This document shows, one piece after another, positions 26,448 through 35,382 of a stretch of DNA of 64,000 nt. The notes under the pieces are model-generated. The model was given only the letters and a program-made list of their open reading frames with translations. It had not been told where the DNA came from and ran no database searches. Numbering within the stretch: position 1 is the first letter of the stretch; every line of letters begins with the position of its first letter. The position numbers and the translations under genes are program-made. The stretch covers positions 366,212-430,211 of the forward strand of contig NZ_BMNS01000001.1 in the NCBI RefSeq assembly GCF_014646675.1, given 5' to 3'. The stretch comes from Lutibacter litoralis. GTDB lineage: Bacteria > Bacteroidota > Bacteroidia > Flavobacteriales > Flavobacteriaceae.

Positions 26448-26786
26448 ATGATTTTAAAGCTTAGCGAATTATTTATTCCAGACTCTAAAAAGCAAGTATA
26501 CACAAAACAAGAGTTATTTATGCTAAAATTAAACAGTAATTTTATAAAAAATATGGAAGATTTGTTACATATAAGCTATCTTAAAACTACTACTTTTAAA
26601 GTAAATTTATGTTTTGAAAACAATAATGAAGTTCAACCGGAATTTAGATCTGTTTTCACAAAAACAGATATTATTTTCTATGTAAATACTTTTTTAAATA
26701 AAGATATTTTAAATATTGAAACAGATACAATACAATTACCACACAGCAAAACTAACTTTTGGGAAATGGTAAAAAAAGGTAGATAA
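26448..26786 (+). CDS. Hypothetical protein, 112 aa
   Basis: No family recognised. The protein is soluble, begins MILKLSELFIPDSKKQVY and is rich in Lys, Asn and Phe, with an alternating hydrophobic pattern that suggests a small alpha/beta domain. No signal peptide, cysteine motif or HTH is seen. It lies 35 bases before the ATP-grasp gene in the same direction and may share its transcript. Confidence 0.6.
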   Translation: MILKLSELFIPDSKKQVYTKQELFMLKLNSNFIKNMEDLLHISYLKTTTFKVNLCFENNNEVQPEFRSVFTKTDIIFYVNTFLNKDILNIETDTIQLPHSKTNFWEMVKKGR

Positions 26787-26821
26787 AAATTGTAACTTAA
26801 CACATTAAAATAAACAAGAAA

Positions 26822-28003
26822 ATGCTATTAATTGACAAACCTTTTGCATCAGATTTTTTAATAAAAACTATTAAAGATAATAAGTTTCCAATTATTACAA
26901 CAGCAGCTTCAAAAAGTATGATTTCTGATACATCGTTAAACTGGATTTCTGAAAAAGAAGCCGTAGAACGGTATAAAAATGAGTCAGATTTATTGTTGTA
27001 TTCAAATTCTGAGAATGCCATTAGTTGGATAGAAAAACATTTGAAATTTTCTAGATTACCGAGTCAAATTCAGCTTTTTAAAAACAAAATTTTATTTAGA
27101 GAATTGCTTAAAGATGCTTTTCCTAATTACTTTTTTAAAGGAGTTCAGCTCACAGAATTGACCAAATTAGACGCATCAAAATTAAAATTTCCATTAATAT
27201 TGAAACCGGCAGTTGGCTTTTTTAGTTTGGCAGTTCATAAAGTAGATAATGCTTCAGAATGGAAAAAAGTTGTAGAAAATATTGCACAAGAAATTGAAGC
27301 TTTTAAGGGAATGTATCCTAAAGAAGTGGTAGATGTTTCTGATTTTATTATTGAACAATATATTGAAGGTGAAGAATATGCAATAGATTGTTATTTTAAT
27401 AAAAATGGCGATCCAGTTGTACTAAATGTAATGCATCATATTTTTTCTTCAGATAAGGATGTAAGCGACCGTGTGTATAGCACTTCAAAAGAAATTATAG
27501 AAAAACACAAGTCAGAAATTGAAGGTTTTTTAAAAATTGTTGGAGAAAGGGCACACTTAAAAAATTTTCCAATGCACGTTGAAATAAGAGTCGATAGTAA
27601 CAATGCTATTATTCCAATAGAAATTAATCCGCTGCGTTTTGGTGGTTGGTGTACAACAGGAGATATGTCCTATTTTGCGTACGGTTTTAATTCTTACGAG
27701 CAGTTTTTATATCAAAAAGTACCAAACTGGAATACAATTTTTGAAACTAGAAAAGACACATTTTACAGCCTAATTGTGTTAGATAACAACTCTGGAATTA
27801 ATGAAAAAGACATAGCCTCTTTCAACTATGAGTTGCTGTTAAAAGATTTTAAAAAGCCTTTAAATTTAAGAAAAGTAGATTTTAGAAAATATGCAGTTTT
27901 CGGGTTTTTATTTATTGAAACTTCCAAAGAAAATAAAAGTGAACTCAACAATATTTTAACTTCAAACCTAAGAAAATATATTACCGTTAAAAATACAGAT
28001 TAA
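26822..28003 (+). CDS. ATP-grasp domain protein
   Basis: A 393-residue carboxylate-amine/thiol ligase-type protein of the ATP-grasp fold. Seen: KNKILFRELLKDAFPNYFFK (linker to the grasp domain), the ATP-lid strand FPLILKPAVGFFSLAVHKV, the adenine-binding FIIEQYIEGEEYAIDCYF, and the Mg/ATP carboxylates in VEIRVDSNNAIIPIEINPLR. Family members join amino acids or peptides to acids. The substrate is not evident. It begins a short run with a GNAT gene 11 bases downstream and a VOC protein after that. Confidence 0.85.
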   Translation: MLLIDKPFASDFLIKTIKDNKFPIITTAASKSMISDTSLNWISEKEAVERYKNESDLLLYSNSENAISWIEKHLKFSRLPSQIQLFKNKILFRELLKDAFPNYFFKGVQLTELTKLDASKLKFPLILKPAVGFFSLAVHKVDNASEWKKVVENIAQEIEAFKGMYPKEVVDVSDFIIEQYIEGEEYAIDCYFNKNGDPVVLNVMHHIFSSDKDVSDRVYSTSKEIIEKHKSEIEGFLKIVGERAHLKNFPMHVEIRVDSNNAIIPIEINPLRFGGWCTTGDMSYFAYGFNSYEQFLYQKVPNWNTIFETRKDTFYSLIVLDNNSGINEKDIASFNYELLLKDFKKPLNLRKVDFRKYAVFGFLFIETSKENKSELNNILTSNLRKYITVKNTD

Positions 28004-28014
28004 AAAAATTAGGG

Positions 28015-28464
28015 ATGATTAAAATAGTGAGAACAAATTCTAAAAACCAAGATTTTGTAAACCTTGTAAAACAATTGGATGCATATTTAAAAATTTGCGA
28101 CGGTCCGGATCATAGTTTTTACGATCAATTTAATAAAATTGACGGTTTAAATCACGTAGTAATTGCTTTTGAAAACAATATTTCAGTTGGGTGCGGGGCA
28201 TTTAAAATTCATGAAGGAAACTTTATTGAAATAAAACGCATGTATGTAGCTCCTTATGTTAGAAGAAAAGGAATTGCTTCAAAAGTATTAAAAGAATTAG
28301 AAACTTGGGCAACAGAATTAAACTTTTCAAAATGTATTCTTGAAACTGGGAAACAACAACCAGAAGCAATTGAATTATATAAAAATTGTGGATACTCAAT
28401 TACAGCAAATTTCGGGTTTTATGAAAATGTTGAAAATAGTGTTTGTTTCGAAAAATTGTTGTAA
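28015..28464 (+). CDS. GNAT family N-acetyltransferase
   Basis: A 149-residue GNAT enzyme with IKRMYVAPYVRRKGIASKVL as the classic acetyl-CoA loop (R-R-K-G-I-A) and LETGKQQPEAIELYKNCGYS as the C-terminal signature. It follows the ATP-grasp gene by 11 bases, so the two are probably co-expressed. The pairing of a ligase and an acetyltransferase could mean modification of one small product; this is inference. Confidence 0.9.
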   Translation: MIKIVRTNSKNQDFVNLVKQLDAYLKICDGPDHSFYDQFNKIDGLNHVVIAFENNISVGCGAFKIHEGNFIEIKRMYVAPYVRRKGIASKVLKELETWATELNFSKCILETGKQQPEAIELYKNCGYSITANFGFYENVENSVCFEKLL

Positions 28465-28511
28465 TTTTTTAAAATTCTAACTTTAGAATATTAATTATAA
28501 AAATTCAAATT

Positions 28512-28883
28512 ATGAAATTAGGTGCATTTTCTGTGAGTCTTAGCGTTAAAGATATTCAGGCTTCAAAATTATTTTATGAAAAGCTTGGGTTTTCAGTTTT
28601 TGCGGGTGAACTCGATAAAAACTACCTTATTATGAAAAATGGGAACGCTCTAATTGGTCTTTTTCAAGGAATGTTTGAAAACAATATTTTAACGTTTAAT
28701 CCAGGTTGGGACGAAAATGCCAATGCATTAAATGAATTTAACGATGTTAGAGAAATTCAGAAATCCCTAAAAGATAAAGGTATAAAACTTGAAACTGAAG
28801 TTTCAGAAAACACTTCTGGACCAGCAAGTTTTGTAGTTTTAGATCCTGATGGAAATGCAATTTTAGTAGATCAACATGTATAA
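28512..28883 (+). CDS. VOC (glyoxalase/bleomycin-resistance fold) family protein
   Basis: A 123-residue metal-dependent VOC-fold protein. Two beta-alpha-beta-beta-beta units are apparent: FSVSLSVKDIQASKLFYEKL at the start and a second module ending FVVLDPDGNAILVDQH, with a Glu/Asp-Gly-Asn signature. Function may be isomerase, dioxygenase or antibiotic binding; no specific assignment is possible. Same direction as the GNAT gene, 47 bases after it. Confidence 0.85.
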   Translation: MKLGAFSVSLSVKDIQASKLFYEKLGFSVFAGELDKNYLIMKNGNALIGLFQGMFENNILTFNPGWDENANALNEFNDVREIQKSLKDKGIKLETEVSENTSGPASFVVLDPDGNAILVDQHV

Positions 28884-28942
28884 TCTTTTGCATTTATTAT
28901 ACTAAGTATTTTCGATTATATTTACCAAATAAATTTTATTAA

Positions 28943-29461
28943 ATGAAGCATCTATTAGTTATAGTTTTACTGTTTGTTTTTCAAATAAACGTTGCACAAG
29001 AAGATTCCACAAGAGGATACAAAGTAAAAGTTGGAGAGCAAGCACCAGATTTAAATTTTACATTATTAGACGGAACCCAACATACAAACCAAAGTCTAAA
29101 AGGCAAAGTTGTAGTATTGCAATTTACAGCTTCTTGGTGTGTAGTTTGTAGAAAAGAAATGCCACATTTAGAAAAAGAAGTTTGGCAAAAATTTAAAAAT
29201 GAAGATTTTATTTTAATAGGAATCGACTTAAAAGAAGATTTAAAAAAAGTAGAACGATTTATTGCGCAAATGAAGGTAACCTATCCTTTTACTATTGATG
29301 AAGACGGCGCTATGTTTGAAAGTTTTACCTTACCAAAAGCAGGAGTAACCAGAAATATTGTGCTCGATAAAAACGGAAAAATTATTTTTCTTTCACGTTT
29401 GTATGACGAGAAGGAATTTGCTGAAATGATTGCAATTATTGACACTGAATTAAAAAAATAA
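28943..29461 (+). CDS. TlpA-type periplasmic thioredoxin
   Basis: Secreted thiol-disulfide oxidoreductase, 172 residues. A signal peptide ([19 protein letters not shown]) is followed by the redoxin domain with [20 protein letters not shown], whose W-C-V-V-C active site is a variant of WCxxC. The later cis-proline region reads [19 protein letters not shown]. It likely reduces or oxidises periplasmic cysteines. It is 8 bases upstream of a VF530-type gene. Confidence 0.92.
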   Translation: MKHLLVIVLLFVFQINVAQEDSTRGYKVKVGEQAPDLNFTLLDGTQHTNQSLKGKVVVLQFTASWCVVCRKEMPHLEKEVWQKFKNEDFILIGIDLKEDLKKVERFIAQMKVTYPFTIDEDGAMFESFTLPKAGVTRNIVLDKNGKIIFLSRLYDEKEFAEMIAIIDTELKK

Positions 29462-29469
29462 CTTCTTTT

Positions 29470-29706
29470 ATGGAAAGAAATAAGAACGAACCTCAACAGC
29501 AACCTAACAATCCGTTACACGGCGTAAAATTAGCTGAAATTTTACAATATTTAATTTCCGAATATGGTTGGGAGGAATTAGCTGAAATTGTGAAAATTAA
29601 CTGTTTTAAAAGCAATCCAACCATAAAATCGAGTCTTAAATTTTTAAGAAAAACTCCTTGGGCAAGAGAAAAAGTAGAAAATTTGTATTTAAGAACAATT
29701 AAATAA
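29470..29706 (+). CDS. VF530 family (DUF2132) small DNA-binding-like protein
   Basis: A 78-residue protein of the VF530/DUF2132 family. The family signature is complete: [33 protein letters not shown], and [20 protein letters not shown]. Structures of relatives show a helical fold suggested to bind DNA. Function is not established. It is packed between the TlpA gene (8-base gap) and the radical SAM gene (31-base gap). Confidence 0.9.
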   Translation: MERNKNEPQQQPNNPLHGVKLAEILQYLISEYGWEELAEIVKINCFKSNPTIKSSLKFLRKTPWAREKVENLYLRTIK

Positions 29707-29737
29707 AAAAGTACTTTTTAAGCAAAGAACATACAAA

Positions 29738-31933
29738 ATGGCTAAAGATATACTGCTTATTACGCCTCCTTTTACACAACTAAATACACCATATCCGGCA
29801 ACAGTTTACTTAAAAGGATTTTTAAATACCAAGCAAATAAGTTCTTTTCAAATGGATTTAGGTATTGAAGTAATTGCAGCGTTGTTTTCAAAAAGTAGTT
29901 TAGAAAACCTATTTAATGTTGCGCTTGAAAATAACAGTATCACTTCTCAAAATTCGCAGCGCATTTATGCTTTAAAAAATAGCTACCTTTCAACAATTAA
30001 TCCTGTAATTTCTTTTCTTCAAGGAAAAAACGAAACACTTGCTAGGCAAATTTGCACTACTTCATATCTTCCAAAAGCGTCAAGATTTGATCAATTAGAC
30101 GATTTAGAATGGGCTTTTGGTTCTATGGGAATTCAAGACAAAGCAAAACATTTAGCAACCTTGTATCTTGAAGATCTATCAGATTTTATTAAAGAATGTG
30201 TAGATGAAAATTTTGGATTTAGTAGATATGCAGAACGTTTAGGACAAAGTGCCAATAGTTTTGATGAATTGTACAACAATTTGCAATTAGAGAAAACATA
30301 TATTGATACTATTACGCTTGAAATATTAGATAAAAAGTTAAACACCATCCAACCAAAATTAGTGTGTATTTCTGTGCCGTTTCCTGGGAATTTATTCAGC
30401 GGATTTCGATGTGCACAATTCATTAAAAAAAACTATCCAGAAATTACAGTCTCTATGGGTGGTGGATTTCCAAACACAGAATTACGTAGCCTTTCAGATG
30501 TTCGTGTTTTTGAATTTTTAGATTTTATTACTTTGGATGATGGGGAATTACCAATAGAAATATTATGGAATTTCGTTAAAAATCCTTCCGAAAAAGATTA
30601 CAACTTTAAAAGAACATTTTTAAAAGAAAATAATAAGGTAGTTTATAATAATCTAGTAACTAAAAGCGATTATAAACAAAGCGAATTAGGAACACCAGAT
30701 TATACCGATTTACTTTTAGATACCTACCTTTCTGTAATAGAAATTGCAAATCCAATGCACAGTTTGTGGAGCGATGGTCGTTGGAACAAACTCACAATGG
30801 CACATGGATGTTATTGGGCAAAATGTACGTTTTGCGATATTTCTTTAGATTATATTAAAATCTATGAACCAATAACTGCAAAATTATTGGTGGATAGAAT
30901 GGAAACAATTATTGAAACCACAGGAGAAAGCGGATTTCATTTTGTTGATGAAGCTGCTCCTCCAGCATTAATGAGGGCTTTAGCACTGGAAATTTTAAAA
31001 CGAGATTTAACTGTTACTTGGTGGGCAAACATTCGATTTGAAAAAAGTTTTACCAAAGATTTATGTGCACTTTTAAAAGCATCGGGTTTAATAGCGGTTT
31101 CCGGCGGATTAGAAGTAGCATCTGATCGTTTATTAAGACTAATTGACAAAGGTGTAACTGTGGAACAAGTGGCTCAGGTAAACCTTAATTTTACCGAATC
31201 TGATGTTTTAGTGCACGCTTATTTAATGTATGGTTTTCCAACTCAAACCGAACAAGAAACAGTTGATAGTTTAGAAATGGTGCGTCAATTATTTAGGTTA
31301 GGTATTATTAACTCTGGGTTTTGGCATCAATTTTCGTTGACAGCGCACAGTCCAATCGGTTTACATCCAAAAGATTATGGTGTACTTCCAAATTATAAAA
31401 AAATTACGTTTGCCAATAACGATGTTGAATTTAAAGATGTTACAGGAATAGACCATTCAAAATTTAGTTATGGTTTAAAAAAGTCGATTTTTAATTTTAT
31501 GCACGGAATTGGTTTTGATGTTGATTTGCAAGAATGGTTCGATTTTAAAATTCCATCAACCACAATTCATCCTTATTTTATTGAAGACTGTTTAACTTCA
31601 GAAGAAAGTTTAACAACTAAAATGTCAGCTAAAATAGTTTGGTTGGGAGGAACTCCATTGGTTTCTTACACTTCAAAAACAAAAAGAGGAAAAACACGAG
31701 AACTTATTCAATTAGCGTTTCATACTAAAAACGAACTTTTTGAAACTTCATTAGAAAAAGATAAAGGAGAGTGGCTGCTTAATACTATAGAAAAAATAGC
31801 TATTCAAAAAGGTAATTCGCTTACATTTCAACAATTAAAAGCAGATTTTGAACTATATTTTAACGATTTTGAATTGTTTTGGTATTCAAAACCAATTAAA
31901 TATTTAAGAAATTATGGGTTGTTGGTTTTGTAG
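29738..31933 (+). CDS. B12-binding-type radical SAM protein
   Basis: A 731-residue protein with an N-terminal B12-binding-like Rossmann region (VCISVPFPGNLFSGFRCAQF, then SMGGGFPNTEL and a FITLDDGELP block) and a central radical SAM barrel. The iron-sulfur motif is AHGCYWAKCTFCDI, a C-x4-C-x2-C spacing rather than the common C-x3-C-x2-C. FHFVDEAAPP, WWANIRFEK and SGGLEVASDRLLRLIDKG follow as in methylthio/magnesium-protoporphyrin-type rSAM relatives. The reaction is unknown. The distinct C-terminal third has no recognised domain. Confidence 0.85.
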   Translation: MAKDILLITPPFTQLNTPYPATVYLKGFLNTKQISSFQMDLGIEVIAALFSKSSLENLFNVALENNSITSQNSQRIYALKNSYLSTINPVISFLQGKNETLARQICTTSYLPKASRFDQLDDLEWAFGSMGIQDKAKHLATLYLEDLSDFIKECVDENFGFSRYAERLGQSANSFDELYNNLQLEKTYIDTITLEILDKKLNTIQPKLVCISVPFPGNLFSGFRCAQFIKKNYPEITVSMGGGFPNTELRSLSDVRVFEFLDFITLDDGELPIEILWNFVKNPSEKDYNFKRTFLKENNKVVYNNLVTKSDYKQSELGTPDYTDLLLDTYLSVIEIANPMHSLWSDGRWNKLTMAHGCYWAKCTFCDISLDYIKIYEPITAKLLVDRMETIIETTGESGFHFVDEAAPPALMRALALEILKRDLTVTWWANIRFEKSFTKDLCALLKASGLIAVSGGLEVASDRLLRLIDKGVTVEQVAQVNLNFTESDVLVHAYLMYGFPTQTEQETVDSLEMVRQLFRLGIINSGFWHQFSLTAHSPIGLHPKDYGVLPNYKKITFANNDVEFKDVTGIDHSKFSYGLKKSIFNFMHGIGFDVDLQEWFDFKIPSTTIHPYFIEDCLTSEESLTTKMSAKIVWLGGTPLVSYTSKTKRGKTRELIQLAFHTKNELFETSLEKDKGEWLLNTIEKIAIQKGNSLTFQQLKADFELYFNDFELFWYSKPIKYLRNYGLLVL

Positions 31934-31968
31934 GTTAAAACCATTAACAATGTTTTAATAAACTTGTT

Positions 31969-31988
31969 ATTCCTGCGGAGGCAGGAAT
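31969..31988. repeat. Palindromic repeat, copy 1
   Basis: ATTCCTGC-GGAG-GCAGGAAT, an 8-bp stem with a 4-base loop just after the radical SAM gene. On the minus strand it reads GGATTCCTGCCTCCGCAGGA followed by ATAACA, the same design as the copy at 62973-62992. Confidence 0.65.
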
Positions 31989-32083
31989 CCAGACTAAAAT
32001 TTTAAAGATTCTTTTTTTTAAAGGAATGACATTGGTGTCTTAAACTCTTGAACAATTAAAAAAACAACTCACTTATTTTACTG

Positions 32084-32091
32084 TATCTTTG
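32084..32091 (+). promoter_or_regulatory. -7 promoter element of the second DEAD-box helicase
   Basis: TATCTTTG matches TAnnTTTG, 26 bases before the ATG at 32118. Confidence 0.6.
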
Positions 32092-32117
32092 CAAAAATCT
32101 TGTTTTAAAAAACACCT

Positions 32118-33356
32118 ATGCAATTTAAAGACTTACAGCTAAATAAACCTATTTTAAAAGCCATCGAGGCTAAAAATTATACTTCTGCAACACCAATACA
32201 AGCGCTAACTATTCCACTAGTTTTAGCAAAAAAAGATGTAATTGCATCTGCACAAACTGGAACCGGAAAAACAGCTGCTTTTGCATTGCCAATTTTACAA
32301 TTGCTTTTTGATAAGCAAGATGCGGGTAAAAAAGGAAAAAAGGTAAAAGCTTTAGTAATTAGTCCTACCCGAGAATTAGCCATACAAATTGAAGATAATT
32401 TTGAAACATATAGCAAATTTACCAATTTAAGAACTGCTGTTGTTTATGGCGGAACTTCTATAGAACCACAAAAAGATGTGTTAAAAAAAGGTGTTGATAT
32501 TTTAGTTGCTACACCAGGAAGATTACTAGATTTACACAAACAAGATTGCTTAAATTTAGATTTTATTGAAATCTTGGTGTTAGATGAAGCCGATTTAATG
32601 TTAGATATGGGTTTTATAGACGATGTTCGTAAAATTGAACGTTTATGTCCTAAAGAAAAACAAATATTGTTATTTTCTGCAACAATGCCAGCCAAAGTAG
32701 TTCAGCTGGCAAATACAATTTTAAAAGATCCAGAAACGGTAGATGCAACACCAACTTCTTCTGCAGCAAAGAATGTAAATCAATTATTATTTTATGTTCA
32801 TAAACAACATAAAATGGAGTTGTGTCTACATTTGTTAAGAAACACCATAAAAGGAAATATTTTAATTTTTAGACGTACTAAAATGGGTATTGCTAAACTT
32901 GAAAAAATGTTAAAAGGAAATGGTTATAAAGTAGACAGTATTCATGGTGATAAAACTCAAAACGACCGAGAAAAGGCACTGAATAATTTTAAAGACGGTG
33001 CCATAAATATTTTAATTGCAACAGATGTTGCAGCACGTGGAATTGATATTGATAATTTAGATGCTGTTATAAATTTTGACATTCCCAATGTTTCTGAAAC
33101 CTATGTGCACAGAATTGGAAGAACTGGAAGAGCAGGAAATACGGGAAATGCATATTCATTTTGTTCAGCAGATGAAAAAACGTATATTAAAGATATTCAG
33201 CAATTAATAAATACTGCAATTCCGGTAATAGACGAACATCCGTATGTGTTAGATCCTAAAGCAAAAAGAGAAGTACATAGAACACCAGGGAAAAGTAAAC
33301 ATAAATCAGGAAGAAAATCGGCAGCATCAAAAAAGAATAAAAAGCGTTGGTATTAA
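32118..33356 (+). CDS. DEAD-box ATP-dependent RNA helicase (RhlE type)
   Basis: RNA helicase of 412 residues, paralogous to the one at 7395. Motifs run in order: SAQTGTGKTAA, SPTRELAIQ, VATPGRLLDL, DEAD, LFSATMP, IFRRTKMGIAKL, IATDVAARGIDID, HRIGRTGRA. The C-terminus is a basic tail (SKHKSGRKSAASKKNKKRWY). In Flavobacteria such enzymes support growth in the cold and ribosome assembly; that role is inferred. It has its own promoter and is not in an operon. Confidence 0.94.
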   Translation: MQFKDLQLNKPILKAIEAKNYTSATPIQALTIPLVLAKKDVIASAQTGTGKTAAFALPILQLLFDKQDAGKKGKKVKALVISPTRELAIQIEDNFETYSKFTNLRTAVVYGGTSIEPQKDVLKKGVDILVATPGRLLDLHKQDCLNLDFIEILVLDEADLMLDMGFIDDVRKIERLCPKEKQILLFSATMPAKVVQLANTILKDPETVDATPTSSAAKNVNQLLFYVHKQHKMELCLHLLRNTIKGNILIFRRTKMGIAKLEKMLKGNGYKVDSIHGDKTQNDREKALNNFKDGAINILIATDVAARGIDIDNLDAVINFDIPNVSETYVHRIGRTGRAGNTGNAYSFCSADEKTYIKDIQQLINTAIPVIDEHPYVLDPKAKREVHRTPGKSKHKSGRKSAASKKNKKRWY

Positions 33357-33467
33357 TTAATAATCGCCATTACAAGTGAGAAGTAGAAAAAAATATCTTA
33401 AATTAAACTCAAAAAGCTTCATTTGAACTTGCAACAGCGATGATTTTAAACAAACAAACAAAATCAG

Positions 33468-33941
33468 TTAACAAAACTGATTTATATTTTCAACAGAATG
33501 AAATTTACCTTTTAGCAATAGGTTAATAGGCGTTTTGTTAGATAAGTTGTCTGAAACAGGACATCTATTTTCAATTTTCGCCATCCATTCTTCTAAAATT
33601 TCTATTGGAGCATTACAATCTGGCTCAATAGAAACATCAATTCTTTTATAACCTGCACGATCTTCAAAAGACGATCCAAACAGGCGTTGTAGATTTAAAT
33701 TACCACACATTTTAATTTTTATATTACGCAATTCAAATTTCATTTCTTTTGCAATTACGTGTCCCATTACATTTATACAACCACAAAATGCAGCAAGCAT
33801 AAATTCAACAGGATTTGCACCTTCATTAGTGCCACCAAGACTTTCGGGTTCATCAATTATAATCTCAAAACCTCGAGCTTTTACAACAGTTTTAGTTGGG
33901 TTTTCACTATGTGCTTGAACCCTAAATTTTAAATCTTCCAT
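33468..33941 (-). CDS. OsmC family protein
   Basis: A 157-residue OsmC/Ohr-fold protein; relatives reduce organic hydroperoxides using two cysteines. The family core is EGANPVEFMLAAFCGCINVM, with Cys in the helix. The second cysteine is near the C-terminal region in IENRCPVSDNLSNKTPI. It is of the general OsmC/YhfA type rather than Ohr. It lies between the helicase and the esterase on the opposite strand. Confidence 0.88.
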   Translation of the reverse strand: MEDLKFRVQAHSENPTKTVVKARGFEIIIDEPESLGGTNEGANPVEFMLAAFCGCINVMGHVIAKEMKFELRNIKIKMCGNLNLQRLFGSSFEDRAGYKRIDVSIEPDCNAPIEILEEWMAKIENRCPVSDNLSNKTPINLLLKGKFHSVENINQFC

Positions 33942-34208
33942 TTTTATTTTTTATGAGGTTTTTATTACACCATAAAATTACGAATAAACCAAAAGTTGCA
34001 TTTATAAAGTGAAGTGAATTTTGACATAGAGAAGGATGTAATATTACATTCTAAACACGATTTAAAATGGTCATTTTTTTGTTGAATATTTCGAAAAAAT
34101 ATTTTTCCTTAAAAAGGATAGGAATAAGTAACTATTTTAAATAAGTAATTTTTACAGATATTTAAATGAATTTAGTACTTTTAAACATCAATTTTTTAGT
34201 TTGTATTT

Positions 34209-35072
34209 ATGAAAAATATATGCACAATTTTTTTGAGTTTTTTATTTGTAATTAGTGGTTTTAGTCAAACCGGAAAAGTTTTTGACAACCTAACAATCAA
34301 AAGTTCTATTTTAAAGATGGAACGGAAATTTGCCGTTTATTTGCCGCCAGATTACGAAACTTCACAAAGAAGTTACCCAGTATTATATTTACTACACGGA
34401 ATGGGCGATGATCAAACTGGCTGGATTCAATTTGGAGAAGTACTTCGTATAACAGATGCTGCAATTAAAGATGGCACAGCAACCCCTATGATTATAATTA
34501 TGCCTGATGCAAATACAGAAAAGGTTGGATATTTTAATAGTATTGAAGGCGATTGGAACTATGAAAACTTCTTTTTTGAAGAATTAATACCTACTGTTGA
34601 AAAAATGTACAGAATAAAAAGTGATAAAAGATTTAGAGCCATTGCGGGACTTTCAATGGGTGGCGGAGGTTCATTTATGTATGCATTACATCGACCAGAT
34701 TTATTTTCTTCTGCTTGTCCGTTAAGTGCATATGTTGGTCCTTTATCTGTTGAGGATTTTAAAATTAGACTGCAAAGAACTGAGGTTACAATAAAGGATG
34801 AAGCTAAAATACAATCCTATTTTGAAAATCACAACGCGGTTTCTTTAATTGAAAATATGCCAGCAGATAAATTGAAATCAGTACGTTGGTTTATAGATTG
34901 TGGTGACGATGATTTTTTATATGAAGGTAATAGTTTGGTACATATTGCACTTAGAAAAAAAGAAGTTCCACACGAATATAGAGTCAGAGATGGCGGTCAT
35001 AAGTGGTCGTATTGGCGTGAATCTTTACCTGAAGTTTTAAAATTTGTTTCTGATGCTTTTCATCAATATTAG
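34209..35072 (+). CDS. Secreted esterase (esterase D/feruloyl esterase-like)
   Basis: A 287-residue alpha/beta hydrolase with a signal peptide (MKNICTIFLSFLFVISGFSQ). Catalytic elements are present: oxyanion loop YLLHGMGDDQTGW, nucleophile elbow GLSMGGGGS, Asp in FIDCGDDDFL and His in DGGHKWSYW. Closest in style to the esterase/tributyrin esterase (EstA, Fes-like) group used on acetylated or feruloylated sugars. Likely periplasmic. Confidence 0.9.
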   Translation: MKNICTIFLSFLFVISGFSQTGKVFDNLTIKSSILKMERKFAVYLPPDYETSQRSYPVLYLLHGMGDDQTGWIQFGEVLRITDAAIKDGTATPMIIIMPDANTEKVGYFNSIEGDWNYENFFFEELIPTVEKMYRIKSDKRFRAIAGLSMGGGGSFMYALHRPDLFSSACPLSAYVGPLSVEDFKIRLQRTEVTIKDEAKIQSYFENHNAVSLIENMPADKLKSVRWFIDCGDDDFLYEGNSLVHIALRKKEVPHEYRVRDGGHKWSYWRESLPEVLKFVSDAFHQY

Positions 35073-35382
35073 TTAGAAGTTTGTCACCTTAATAATACAT
35101 TAATTATGCTATTTCGATTTGTTACATTCAAACGAATTGATGTAGTTCATTAATAGCCTTAAACGCACATATTTGTTTAACAACTCTATTCAATGATTTA
35201 GTTCCTAATTCGATATTATATTTAAAACATGATATTTATCATATAAAAGATAAGGTTTTAGCAATAGATTGTAAGTTCTTATATGCAATAATGTTATTTT
35301 AGTTTATTGTATACCAGACATAAAATTGCTCCCCAAAGGATATTTTGAAGCCCCAAAATTAATAATAATTAATCGGTATATT
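35073..35382. other. 310-bp gap before the T9SS cargo gene
   Basis: AT-rich spacer without a protein-like frame or strong hairpin. A TTG at 35326 would extend the following gene by 19 codons, but the ATG at 35383 gives a shorter lead-in to the signal peptide and is preferred. No clear -7 element was identified. Confidence 0.5.

Noticed and set aside
35326-35382. TTG start of the T9SS cargo at 35326
   Set aside because: The added residues have no signal-peptide character; ATG 35383 leads straight into the export signal.
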